Shown here piece after piece: positions 10,703 through 23,541 of a stretch of DNA of 64,000 bases (positions within the stretch are counted from its first letter, which is position 1; each line of letters starts with the position of its first letter). Origin of the DNA: Adiantum capillus-veneris (Eukaryota > Streptophyta > Polypodiopsida > Polypodiales > Pteridaceae); contig CM043960.1 of the NCBI GenBank assembly GCA_014529385.2, forward strand, positions 76,097,910-76,161,909. Direction: 5' to 3'. The position numbers were made by a program, and so were the translations under genes. The notes under the pieces were generated by a model. That model saw nothing but the letters and a program-made list of their open reading frames with translations, was not told where the DNA came from and did not search any database.

Positions 10703-13312
10703 CTTGAAAAAAGCAAAAAAACACAATATTACCGGTATGTAAAACAAATAATTCTAGGAAAAAGAGAATTTAAAGCTCTTAGACAAACTAAGTTTAAGAC
10801 TGTTTTGAGTAACCATTTACCCGATATCACCTCATCCACTCTAAGAGGGAGAGGCACATCGATGGATGTGCCACCAACTCTCATAGTATCGTGAAGCTCT
10901 CTCTCTCTTGCCAATACATGCCCAGAAGCCATGTCTATCCACCATGGACATGCCTCTATCTCCCAAGTAGTGAGCTTGTGCATGGAAGGGGAGTACATGC
11001 ATCCTTCCCCAGTAGATAGTTGTGCCCACTGCTTAGCTAAGAATGGAATCCTTGGTAGAAAGCCTTTTCCAACCAAGAATAATAGAAATCTAAAACAAAA
11101 TAACAAAATAACATCACTACATACTTCATAATTATGAAAAGCTTGAAATAAAAGTATGATGAGCTTGACCTGTAGGCTAGCCGCTGAGATGCCATGCATA
11201 CCGTGTCTACTTTCTTCATAGCTTGCTTGTCAACATGTTTTGTCTTAGCTTCAAGAGAGGTCTCCAAAGGATAAAGATAGGGTCGTGCTTCAAACTTGAG
11301 CTCCTCAAAGTAAGAGGCAAGAGAGCAATCATGAGGCAAAAAAATACCACCAGCAATGTTGCTCAAGTCCTCCACAAACTTTGTGGCCCTATCAAAAATC
11401 CTTTGTAGAAGGCCCTCTCTACGGATCCAACTACATAACAAGGAAGATGAGAAAAAACTAAAATAATCACAAAAAACTAGCAAATCTACATCAAGATTCT
11501 TGAAAGTCAAAATAAACTTTACTCACATGCGATACACATGATCTCCTTTCTTTAAACCATAAGAGGATCTAGTAATCTTATCTGCCTCAAGCAAGGAAAC
11601 CCATAACAGTTTGATCAAGACAGGAGCATCATGCATAGCAATCAAGTTCAGTTTCTCAAGCGTAGCCCAACTATCAGGACCCCATTTGAGTGCGAACCAT
11701 CCAATCCGGTCCAAGATTCGGATCAACAATATTTAGCAACTGCAGTTTTTGATCAACGAATAGAAAACCAAGTTTAAACAGCTATTACACTATGTGCAAA
11801 ACACCCAAAACAAAAATAATTCAACCACCTTCCCAACACGCTCTCCATATTTGAGTGCTAAATCATTCAATATTTTCTCCTCCTCTTTTATAAGTTCTTC
11901 ATTTGTCATTGTGTGCCTGGCTTCTCTATTCTTTGGCTCAATTCCTTGGACATTTGAACCTTCAACACATACTTAAAAATAAATACCTTGCAAAAAATAA
12001 GCACATACTCTTTGGCTCAATTACTTGGATATTTTATCCTTCAATACACAATTTAATATATGTAATTTTTACCAAAAGCAAATATAAGATCGTTCCAAAA
12101 AAGCAAGCAAAAGACACTCACATCGTATAAGAGCTTTCCCAAGTATCGACAAGTAAGTGGGTACCAAGGCTCCACACCCTTCGAGTATTTCTTACAGACT
12201 GCAACAATCAACTTTTGATCTTTTTCTGGTATCCCTGTTACATAGGCTTCATGATCTGCTGCACAAATGTGGGAGCAATTGACAAGCTCATCCCTAAGAT
12301 GCGTGACTACAAGAGCATGTGTATTCATGCTCTTCCAAGGTCATATACAATATAAACAAAGTCAGAAACACAACATACAAATTTTCAGCTAAAATATATA
12401 GAAAGTCATGAAGCTTACAAATTCATTCTTTGCAAGCTACTAAGCAAAGCTATTTTTGGCACTCGAGTAGGATCAATAATTATACAAAGCACACTACAAT
12501 GTTTCTCTCGATCAATGGAGAATCTCTCTTTGATAGCAGCCATCCACGCGACCATTCTATGATTACCCTCCCAAACATAGAACATTTTATTAGAGAGAAC
12601 TTGAAGATTTGGTCTTTTAGAAAGCTCAATTTCAAACTCTTTATGTATATCAACCCATATTGGGTCCCATGAAGTAATAAGCTCCTCTGCAAAAAAGATA
12701 ACCATAAGCAGAAAAGCACACTCAACTACTATTTATGAGAACAACAAAAAACATCATAGAAATAAACAGTAGGAAAGACCAAAGCAGAGAAATGAAATAC
12801 CTGTCACATAAGCTTCCTCCTTCTTGCAATTCCAAACTGAAACAATAAAAGATCCTTTTTCTTGCATGTAGCCCTCCTTTGCAAAAGCAGCTTTCAATCC
12901 ACTAACATCATCTCGTAAGCCTCTCACCCTGGGATCAATCGACATAAAGGAATTGGTGGACAATCAAAACAACTAAACATGCGAGTACATTGAAGAATAT
13001 CTTGTCCTCTATGCATGTAAAGTTTGTGCTCTTCCCCTGTCTCAGGCTCTACTGCTACTTCATCTCTTATGACATAAGGCACTATTTGAAAACATGCCTC
13101 TTGTGGGGCAAGAGATTCATCAACTTCATTTATGGAGCCAAGCCCCAAGTCCTGACTTTGCATCTCCTCCTCCTGTGTCTCCAAACCATCTGTCATATAT
13201 GTGACAGAGACTGCACTTATTTGATCACTGCTCTCTAAGATACTGGAAGCTTGGGTTGAAGAAAGCCATGTCCCTCTGCGACCTCGTCCACGAATTGAAG
13301 GACTTGCAAAAC
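9063..13312 (-). CDS. ParB-like domain + beta-class DNA methyltransferase-like protein, multi-exon gene
   Basis: Minus-strand exons with GT/AG borders (plus coordinates, 5' to 3'): about 12,930-13,312; 12,801 to ~12,960; 12,419-12,686; 12,122-12,329; 11,829 to ~11,965; 11,527-11,739; 11,170-11,430; 10,821-11,089; 10,160-10,702; 9,956-10,074; 9,406 to 9,798 or 9,830; 9,063-9,178. Junction phases agree at most introns, which is hard to get by chance. The N-terminal part has RGRGRRG, then a ParB-like domain (SIDPRVRGL, WEGNHRMVAW). The C-terminal part has a methyltransferase motif IV-like FIFLDLPFGG and then a SAM-binding motif LELGCGTTPVLAACLG. That order (IV before I) is that of beta-class N4/N6 DNA methyltransferases. 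Phage and bacterial proteins join ParB to such methylases; I know of no plant example by name. Two apparent frame breaks (near 11,700 and 12,940) mean it may be decaying. Its first exon and start are unresolved. Confidence 0.68.
12122..13312 (-). CDS. ParB-like half of the gene (first recognised exons)
   Basis: The 5'-most exon found reads SPSIRGRGRRGTWLSSTQAS, then an acidic stretch, then HRGQDILQCTRMFSCFDCPP. It runs into SIDPRVRGLRDDVSGLKAAF in another frame, so an indel or tiny intron lies near 12,940. The next exon (12,419-12,686, entered in phase 1) holds KMFYVWEGNHRMVAWMAA followed by CSVLCIIIDP. This EGNHR box with a following beta strand is the signature of the ParB/sulfiredoxin fold. 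The exon at 12,122-12,329 continues in phase 2 (HICAADHEAYVTGIPEKDQK). RGRGRRG is AT-hook-like. DNA binding or nuclease activity is known for some family members but not shown here. Confidence 0.62.
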
Positions 13313-13343
13313 AAAACCTAAAACAATTTATTTACTTCACTTA

Positions 13344-13672
13344 AATTCCCTCTAGGCGTCCATGCTGACGAGGATGCCTAGAGGCAATTCAAAAAATCAA
13401 AACTTTATCTTATTGATCTCCACCTAAGCATCCATGTCGGCTTGGATTGCTAGAGGGGAGCTAACGATTTAAAAAAAAAGCATGTTACATTAGAAAATTT
13501 AATCTTGAGAAATTCCCTCTAGACATCCATGTCGGCGTGGATAGCTTGAGGAAGCTTAATGAGCTTCATAAAACATGATTAATTCAATGCGAGAATGAAT
13601 CACTACCCCTAAACCAATGTCGCAAGAAACTCCTTCTAGCCATCCACGCCGGCGTGGACGTCTACAGGTAGT
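13344..13672. repeat. Four related imperfect palindromes in the 5' part of the ParB-MTase gene
   Basis: GC-rich inverted repeats in AT-rich DNA at 13,344-13,389, 13,418-13,460, 13,511-13,556 and 13,629-13,672. All share arms like CCTCTAGgCATCCA and a centre like TGtCGGCGTGGA. The first pairs CCTCTAGGCGTCC with GGATGCCTAGAGG. The fourth holds the perfect 16-mer TCCACGCCGGCGTGGA. They lie just upstream, on the minus strand, of the first exon I can place, so they are in the leader, first intron or promoter. Confidence 0.85.
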
Positions 13673-13816
13673 TTAGGCTTCTTCTAATACAAAGCTTAGT
13701 TAATCCTGGTAGAGCTTTGGCAACTTATCCCAACACAAGCACTGGCTAGAAGAGTTGGACGTCCGACTTTGGAAGGCAAGTGGAAGGCCATGGAGTAAAG
13801 ATTGTCTCTGAGACTC

Positions 13817-13820
<4 letters not shown>

Positions 13821-13904
<84 letters not shown>
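13821..13904. repeat. (CT)n microsatellite
   Basis: About 42 CT units between the fourth and fifth palindromes. Confidence 0.97.
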
Positions 13905-13906
<2 letters not shown>

Positions 13907-14130
13907 CGGGGGGTGCACTACCCCTCCAACATCTCTCTCGTGTTGTGCAGGGCACACTCCCAAGGCTCTAGGTTGTGGGAGGGCTATATAAGCCCAGGTT
14001 CAACTGCAATCAAGATTTACAGAGAGCCTTACTTACAACACAGAGCGTTACAATTTACAGAAGGCTTCTTCTAATTTTAATTTAAACATAACATAAGCTT
14101 TACAAATGTTATCTAAAGCATTGAAAAAAA

Positions 14131-14178
14131 AAACTACCTGTAGCCATCCATGCCGGTGTGGATGGCTACAGGTAGTTT
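14131..14178. repeat. Perfect 20-bp-arm palindrome (fifth of the set)
   Basis: The arm AAACTACCTGTAGCCATCCA (14,131-14,150) is exactly complementary to 14,159-14,178, around the 8-base centre TGCCGGTG. The core matches the four palindromes at 13.3-13.7 kb. It lies about 10 bases inside a good minus-strand splice donor (CCAG|GTACATTT, exon edge at 14,189). Confidence 0.93.
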
Positions 14179-14188
14179 GCAAATGTAC

Positions 14189-14570
14189 CTGGCAGGAGGT
14201 TTCCAGGGCGAGGTAGACTCCCTTCTCCGAGCTTGGTTCGAGTTGCTCCCGAGTCTCGAGATTCAAGAACCGCGAGGTAGTAGAGGTTTTCAATGAAAGG
14301 CTTGAGAGTTTACCTTGAAAGGGCTACGTAAGAAGTCTTCAAAGGGCACGAGCAAGAAAGCGCAGGAGAGTTGGAGAGGCAATAGCGTAGGCAAGAAGGC
14401 AAGAAAGCGCTGGAGATTTGTTGAGGCAATAGCGTAGGCAAGAAGGCAAGAAAGCGCAGGAGAAGGGAGAAGGGATATTGCGCAAAAATAGCAGAGAGAG
14501 GGATGCCTGTGAGATAGGCGAGCAGTTAGATGCATTAAAAAATATTATTAAGCACTTGCTAGCGTTAAAA
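14189..14570 (-). promoter_or_regulatory. Candidate 5' leader/first exon region with 47-bp tandem repeats
   Basis: The minus strand is CT-rich and open. It has plausible donors at 14,189 (CCAG|GTACATTT) and near 14,302 (CAAG|GTAAAC). A 47-bp unit starting caagaaagcgc begins at 14,353 and 14,400, with a third partial copy at 14,447. The open frame here reads a hydrophobic Leu/Phe/Pro-rich repeat that is probably not protein. By position it could be the 5' untranslated leader of the ParB-MTase gene. I could not choose a start codon. Confidence 0.4.
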
Positions 14571-15106
14571 AAATACAGTAGGGGCCTACAGGCCCCTTTC
14601 ACATAATGAAACATTTTGAAAAGATTTTTAATTTCTCGAGATTAAGAAGATCTACTCGTAATAGAAAAAAACGTTTCGATGAATACACTTTGAACTTTAA
14701 AGTGTATGGATGGCCTATAAGATCGCAATCATTCTTTGGTTGAGACCATTCTTCCATCTCTTTGAAACTCTTTAAATGTACTCAAATAACATACTCAGAT
14801 ATGATATGATGATCCAAGTAGCTAGCGTAAACTCATTCAAGAACTCACTCTTCTTGCCACAAAAAAAACCTTTTTATGGCAATGCTTGAGAAATTGGTTT
14901 ATTCGTGTGTTGTCTTGAGGACTTAAGTTAAACTATTCTATCATCATTAGTTCTGCTATCTGAGCTCTATTCTTTCTATAAAGTATTCTATTCGTGTGTT
15001 GTCTTGAGGACTTAAGTTAAACTATTCTATCATCATTAGTTCTGCTATCTGAGCTCTATTCTTTCTATAAAGAAATACAATAGGGGCCTACAGGCCCTTT
15101 TCACAT
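14571..15106. repeat. Short hairpin repeat pair and 89-bp tandem duplication
   Basis: The segment aggggcctacaggccc followed by tttcacataatgaaac occurs at about 14,579 and 15,081. Its GGGGCCT...AGGCCCC arms form a hairpin. Between the copies, a block starting attcgtgtgttgtcttgagg is duplicated in tandem (starts 14,901 and 14,990). No gene. Confidence 0.85.
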
Positions 15107-16120
15107 AATGAAACCATGACCCTTGCATCTATGTCGATTGGACTCTTCAAGATTTTCTAGCTTTAATTCGTTTTGACAATTTAGATCCGTTTTTGAGTTC
15201 TTAGCATGTAATTTTTCACAAATTACCATGCAAAAAGGGCAGTTATATCTAAAAATAAAATCGAAATTCATCTTTAAAGCTTACGTAACATACCTAAACT
15301 CTATTTTTTAGCATCTTTTATTGATAGACAGTCAGTCTTCTTATGAAAAGCTACAATTTGTTTTGCCATTCAAGAAAATTTAATCTCGAGACCAGTGGTA
15401 CTTTGGGAATTTTGGAAAACTTGAAGGGCATTTTAGGAATTTGTGACAAAATATTCGGGCTTTTTCCGGAATGTTTGAAATTTGAGGGGTATTTTGGGAA
15501 TTCCCGCAAATTAAAGGGGTAAATGTGCAATTTTTCCTTTTATTAACTAAGAGTAGCCATGAACTGATGGCCTCTCTAACAAACTCAATATGCAACCACT
15601 CTTTTCAGCACGCAAAAACTTGTCTTAGAATTTAATAAACCAAAAACACTCAGCAGTGTGTAAACACCCTTAACTTCGGCATGGGATATTGTGCATGGGA
15701 CATTTAACTGGATAGGTGAAGCTCGAAAAATCATTATTATGCTCGATTGACTGAAAATCATAAAACTCAAAGAACTAAAAGCAGGCTCGTTTTTTCAGTG
15801 TTTTGAAAATTAAAAGCAGGCTTGTTTTTTTAGTGTTTTTAAAACTAAAATAGGTTTTTCTTTAGTGTTTTTAAAACTAAAATCAAGCTCGTTTTTTAAG
15901 CACTTTATATTTCATGTTGTGACTATATTATATAGTGAGTTGTTTTATAAGATAGTAATTCTTGTTCATGGGAACAAGAACGTACAATATTCCTGGCGGC
16001 TTGTGGTTATGGATAGAATTTTAAGGATATCAATCTATTCTATTTAGACCCTCTGGATCAATCAGAACCATGCCACTGCTCTTTGATATTCTTACCTTCT
16101 GCTAAACACACTATTAACCC
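15107..16120. other. No gene recognised
   Basis: AT-rich intergenic DNA. A short motif (gttttttagtgtttttaaaa) recurs three or four times between 15,790 and 15,900. Nothing else stands out. Confidence 0.5.
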
Positions 16121-16725
16121 ATGGGGAGATGCATTACAGTTTTTGGTCCAGGGCGTGGACAGAAGCTAGTGATTATTTTTGATACCAGAATTTATTCTTT
16201 GACAGTTGCTTCTTTGCAAGAACATTTTGAACTTTGTGATGCTAATTTCTGTCTTCGTCCACTAACATTATCTGGACCGCAAGTCAAGGTAGAAGCTACT
16301 ATATCATCAGATGGTGAGCAAACTTTTATGCTTGATCATGAACAACACCAGTTCTACAAGGTGGATATGCGAACTGAGGATCAGATTGATGGTGGCATTG
16401 ATAGAGTTTCTCAAGACATGAAAGACAAGAAAGTACCTCTCTCTGGATCAATGTGAGTGTCATTGACATGTTTAAGTGAATGCCATTGCAAAGCAATTTA
16501 TATATTGCCCTCCATCAAGCCAAGAAAGTGGTCTGTACTGATGAGCTCCCAGCTCATTATGATGGGTATATTGCTTTTGAGTTACCATCATCTGGTAATT
16601 CTTCAGGTATGAGTGGTATGGAGCAAAGACATGATAGCCCGGGAAGGTCACCTAATAAAAATGTAACCTATCACATGAGTTCAACAGAAGGGTATTTAAA
16701 GTTCTTGAAACTTACAAAAATATAA
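16121..16725 (+). pseudogene. Unassigned open frames upstream of the MULE-like gene
   Basis: Two frames, 16,121-16,456 (111 aa, starting MGRCITVFGPGRGQ) and 16,480-16,725 (81 aa, YIALHQAKKVVCTDELPAHY). They have plausible coding composition and lie on the same strand as the transposase-like gene that begins about 150 bp later. They may be its N-terminal part, separated by a stop or intron. I recognise no domain. Confidence 0.35.
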
Positions 16726-16856
16726 ATACAGAAGGACATTATTTTTTCAAATTTGAAAAAAACTTACGGATTCTAAAAGAAAAGGGTACATTATATTCTT
16801 AACAAAATTCACAGGTAAGGGGTTTTACAAACATGTCTTGAACGCACGTGATATGG

Positions 16857-19541
16857 TAGTTTTACACATAGTGAACCCCCCGAGCATGATAGTCACATGT
16901 GGACAGAGTATTTCACTTGTAGCAGTGATAATTTTAATGGCATTGTCAGAATTAGTAGATGCTTTGGGCGTTTGTGCTGCATCAACATTGATTGTCCCTT
17001 TTATTTGCGCTCAAATATGTTCAATGAGTCGCAATGGCGAGGTCGACTTGTTAAATCTAGTCCTAAAGGATTGATCTCTTCTCAGTATGGCACACTGATA
17101 TGCACTCATTGTGGACAAATTCCCGAATGTGTTCTATATGTCCTGCAGTTATTTACTATTGTTTGCCTAGAGATAAGCATAATTGTACTAGGTGTGCTTT
17201 GCACCTTGGAGAACATAATCATCCATGTGCAGAAGGGAGGAGTCGGATGGTGGAAAGTCACATAGATGAAATGCTGCTTGATCGAGCAAGTCGGGACCCT
17301 TTGGTGACTGCGAAACAATTGGAGTGGGCCACCACTAATGATCTTATCATGGAAAAGCTTATTGAAGCAGGTTCAACTGCAAGTGCTATGATTGAAGATT
17401 TGGAATTTGCTGGATTCCTTGACAGTATGACTCCCCTGTCAAATAAAAGGAGAGTCAAACGAAGTTTGGAGTCTGCAAAAAGATCAAAGAATATCACTTC
17501 AAAAGGTCTTGAGGCAGTGCTTGACTTGAAAAGCAAGTGCAGATATCCTTTTATCCATAATATCCTTTTCCCAGGTCAATTGGGTGATAAAGTACAACCT
17601 CATGTATTTAAAATGTCAATTAAGGGACCGGGCAGTGGAGTTGATTTGGTGAATTGCATGCATCCTGGAGGTAATTTGGAGCAAATGTGGGTGCACTTTG
17701 ATCATGTTCACCGTGTTCAAGGATGGAAGACTATGTCAGCGCATGTCTATGACCCTTATGTACGAGAGCTACTCACCATTGCAACTGCTGAGTTTAGCGT
17801 GGAAAATAAATATGCTCAGATTGAATTTTGGAAGATGCTGAACAATGTGGTTAAGCAAAACGGTTTTGACAAGCCAAAGTTCAAGGGATTTATGGCAGAT
17901 GAAGCCAGTGCCAATTGGATTGCTGTGCGTACTGTTTATTTTGGAGGAGCAAAGAAGTCTACTCCAAACAAAGAGAGATCATGTTTGTTTCATAGGGAGC
18001 AAAGTATGGTTCGACATACTGTCAAGTGCATCCATCCAGCATTTCAAGAGAAGCACAAGATTTTGTGTCACAAGTGGAGAACTGCACCTACAGAGAATGC
18101 GGCTGAGCAATGTAAGGGAGAGCTTAGAAGATTTTGGCAAACAGGAATGGCCATTGAAGGGGAGATTGCTTCATTGGAGACATGGTTGGCTTGGTGGGAT
18201 GTACGAGTGCCTCATTGGGGGGAAAGATTTGTATCACAAGATGTTGCAGGTATCTTTGTCCCTAACACAAACTTGTCTGAGTCAAAACATGCTAGTATGC
18301 GTGCCTCGGTTGGTTACAAGGATCACATAAGTTTGTATGAGGCAGCATGTGCAGATATGGCTTTAGCTATGCTTCAAAGTGTGAAATATAATGCCTATTT
18401 GAAAGGTGTTGGGAGCTCCACCGGTCCCGGCATTAAAGATTTGGCAAATCGCTTCATGACCCGACCTTCATCTACTTTCGTGGCAGCTGGAAAGAAACTA
18501 CTTGACCTCACACATTCTTCAATGCATGAAATGGGTGTCAAGAGTCCAGAAATGAATAGAAATATACTCGAAGAAAAGAGTATTAGAAAAAAGAGGCCAA
18601 TTTTTGATGATGCAAATATTGTCTTGGAGGAGGATAGCCATAGGACAGAGTATGTTACAATGACAACTTCAATTGGTGGGCTTCAGCACAAAAAAAACAG
18701 CTTCAAAAGATGTCCCATATCCCGAAGTAAATGTAGCAAAGTCAATTTGGGCAATAAGGAGAACAGAACCTGGGCGAAAGATGACTTGTTTCGGTGTGGT
18801 GTCAAAAGATGTTCAACGGATGCCAAAATAGGGGTGCCAGCTCCTTGTTTTTGGGGTCGCAAGAAGTATCCTCCATCTGGTTCACAATTAGGAGGCCTTG
18901 TGGAAGGGTTCATTTGGTTTGTAACTCCAATAACATGCACACCTGGAAGGTTCACAGCATAGTCGAAGGGCCACCAGGTCCAGCTCTCGGTGTTTGCGTG
19001 GTCCCAGAGGGCACAAATTTGCAACCTCAAGAGGTAATGCAACTGCAAGCCAATGGTTTTGTTTTGCAAGCAGGAGTTACATCAGCATCAAGAATGCATG
19101 AAACAGTTCCATTGAACCAAAGAGTTGCTAGCAACATCCGTCCCAAATTTAGAGATGGAAAGATTGTGAAATGGAGATCACGATTAACAAAGGAGTTTCA
19201 TGGCAAGATTGAAGTGGGTAGAACCATGGCAGTAGATTTGGTGCGAGAGGTCATTGTGGTTTGCAATGAAACACATGTTTTATGTTAATACTGTAGGGTC
19301 AAGTGCAAAGGGAGTGACATACTCTGTGACAATGTCAGATTTTCCTAGATGTACTTGCAAGGATTTTCAAACTCGGGAAAGCAAGCGCCTTGTGCATATG
19401 CCATGTAAGCACATTTACTTCATATTTCTGCAAGTACTTGGCCTTGACCCTCATGCTCATGAGTTCATGCATCAGGCGACTTTAATGAAATTGGAGTTAG
19501 TCCAAGCACTTGGAGGTTCACGAGTGCTGATGCAGCCCTAA
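16857..19541 (+). pseudogene. MULE-like transposase with C-terminal SWIM zinc finger (frameshifted)
   Basis: The N-terminal part has Cys pairs (CCINIDCPFYLR, then CSICPAVIYYCLP) and the GEHNHP box common in zinc-ribbon regions of Mutator-type transposases. The 620-aa frame 17,100-18,962 holds HVYDPYVRELLTIATAEF, FKGFMADEASANWIAVRTVY and CLFHREQSM, which match the transposase core of a MULE-related family. The 3' end (19,254-19,541) has a SWIM finger: CTCKDFQTRESKRLVHMPCK followed by H. The frame changes near 17,120, near 18,930 (after FIWFV) and near 19,275 (a T run), so it is broken unless the assembly has errors. No terminal inverted repeats were found by eye. Function would be DNA transposition or, if domesticated, DNA binding. 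Confidence 0.7.
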
Positions 19542-20014
19542 AGGCTTGTGGACCTTGCTATGGATTTATAGAAGTAGTTTTTTTGGTGATATGTGCTTAT
19601 GGCTATCAACTTTTGCCCCAAATATTCTACAGCGGCAGTATTTTTTTTGTTGCAGTGTCCATTTTGATTTGTAGATGCAATACACCTTCTTGGTTAATTT
19701 CAATGTTGATGGAAGGTTTTTGGCATGTGTTAGAGATAGAACAATTTAAAGTTATTTTTATAGGTTAAGAAACTAAGTAGGGAGTATTTCTAACCAACAA
19801 AAATCCAAGATATTGTGGTGTGTGGTCGACTCTGTCTACCCGACCAAACCAAGTGTGCCTCTCTCTCATCCGGCACCTCCTTATATTGCACACAAGCAGT
19901 TACAACCATAACATGTCTGACCACACTAGGTGGCCGGCCTCTACCTACACAACCAACCTGTTAGTTTTGCTCGGTTTATGGTTTTCTCGCTTTTATTGGC
20001 TCGGATTTTGGGAT
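19542..20014. other. No gene recognised
   Basis: 3' flank of the MULE-like gene. Only short open frames. Confidence 0.5.
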
Positions 20015-22050
<2,036 letters not shown>

Positions 22051-22315
22051 CGGATTTCTGCTTGCTACGGACACTTAGGACCACCATATTTCATAGATAT
22101 GGACCTTACCTATGCAAGATCACTTGTGTATGGTAAAAACTGCACAAAAAACCATCACATCAACTGCACCAATCAAATCAAATGCAAGAATTCTTCAAAT
22201 TGTTAGAGGCCCATTGGGGCATCAAATGAAGTCAAAAACTAAGACCTTTTCACCAGTGGAATCCCAATATAGGGTAGAATTCACCCATGTAACTACAGTT
22301 GCAAAACTGGTGGAG

Positions 22316-23541
22316 CATGGATTGCGATCCATGTCTCCCCACCTCCAAATCCAAAAATTTGTTATGCAAAACTAGTTTCTTAAGCCTTAACATTGGTCCA
22401 ATTACAGTTTGAAAATGTTGTTAAACATGAATCGCGATCCATGTACCCCAACTTGCCCGATAATGGTAAAAAGTGAACCCACAGTTAGATATGCCTTTGG
22501 GAAGAGTGCCCTACAAATTTGGGAGAAAATGGCCTCATGATCACCCAAAAAACCTTAGCAAAACAAAAAATCTGCCTACAAATGGTCATTTTGACCTAGG
22601 AGGTACAAAGTTGAGCCAAATTCAAAAATATGTTGACTAAATAGCCTAGGGAACATGCCCAAATCCATCCTACAAAATTTGGTCATCAAACGTGGATCAC
22701 GATCCATGTATCCTCAAAGCAAAGTTTCAAGAATTGGTTGCAAAGTGATTGTACAAGTTAAATATGAAAGAACATGCCATTTTTCACTGCTTGGATGCAT
22801 AAAGTGGGTCATGTGGCAAAGTTAAGCAGTTTTAGAGTGCATGTGCAAGAGTTTATAAACCTGATCAAGTTAATGTATCTAAGGAGTTGGTATGCTCAGT
22901 GTAACCAAAATAGTCCAAAACATGCTTGTCAAATGGGTCAAACTTGTCAACAGGGCTGGGATAGTCAAACAAACCCCAAAAGTTTTGAAAATGGATGGAT
23001 AGATAGAGTGGAAACTGAACTTCAACTTTCAATCATTACATTTGCAAAATCTCAAGCAGTATAATCACACGGAAATGTCAAAGGTGGGATAAAAAAATCC
23101 AATATGGAAAAGTCGAATCAAATTGGGCCATAAACTGGAAAATTGGGTAAACTTAGGAAAAACTTATCCAAATCAAAAAAGATTTCACTTGTATGCTAGG
23201 ATAGGTTATAGAAACATGTGTGACAAGTTTCACCCGAAAAGGTTGCCAAACATGGATTTTGATCCATGTACCTCTTCCACTTGTCCAGGCCAAGACCTAA
23301 CCATCAAGTCCTAATTTCCAAATAAAGCCTAACCCTAAAGTATCAAGTCATTTGGATACCAAAACCCTAGCCAAACTGCCAAAAATCTCCAAGTCTATAG
23401 AAATTTTCCAATAATTGGCATAAATCTCAAACTAGTGATCCAAATACAAAAAGTTTTGGACCATAGTATCCCCATATCATACTCTATCAGATGGTATCAA
23501 CAAAAATTACAAATTGTTCCAACATGGGATCGCGATCCATG
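22316..23541. repeat. Decayed ~270-bp periodic array with palindromic core
   Basis: Five variants of CATGGATCGCGATCCATG occur at 22,316, 22,426, 22,691, 23,251 and 23,523. Most are followed by a tacc/tatcc-type sequence. From the second on the spacing is 265, 560 and 272 bp, i.e. one, two and one periods of about 270-280. The DNA between them shows loose word sharing but no gene. Confidence 0.7.

Noticed and set aside
13344..14178. The spaced palindromes as a CRISPR array
   Set aside because: Units vary in sequence, spacing is irregular, each unit is itself a palindrome, and the context is a eukaryotic gene.
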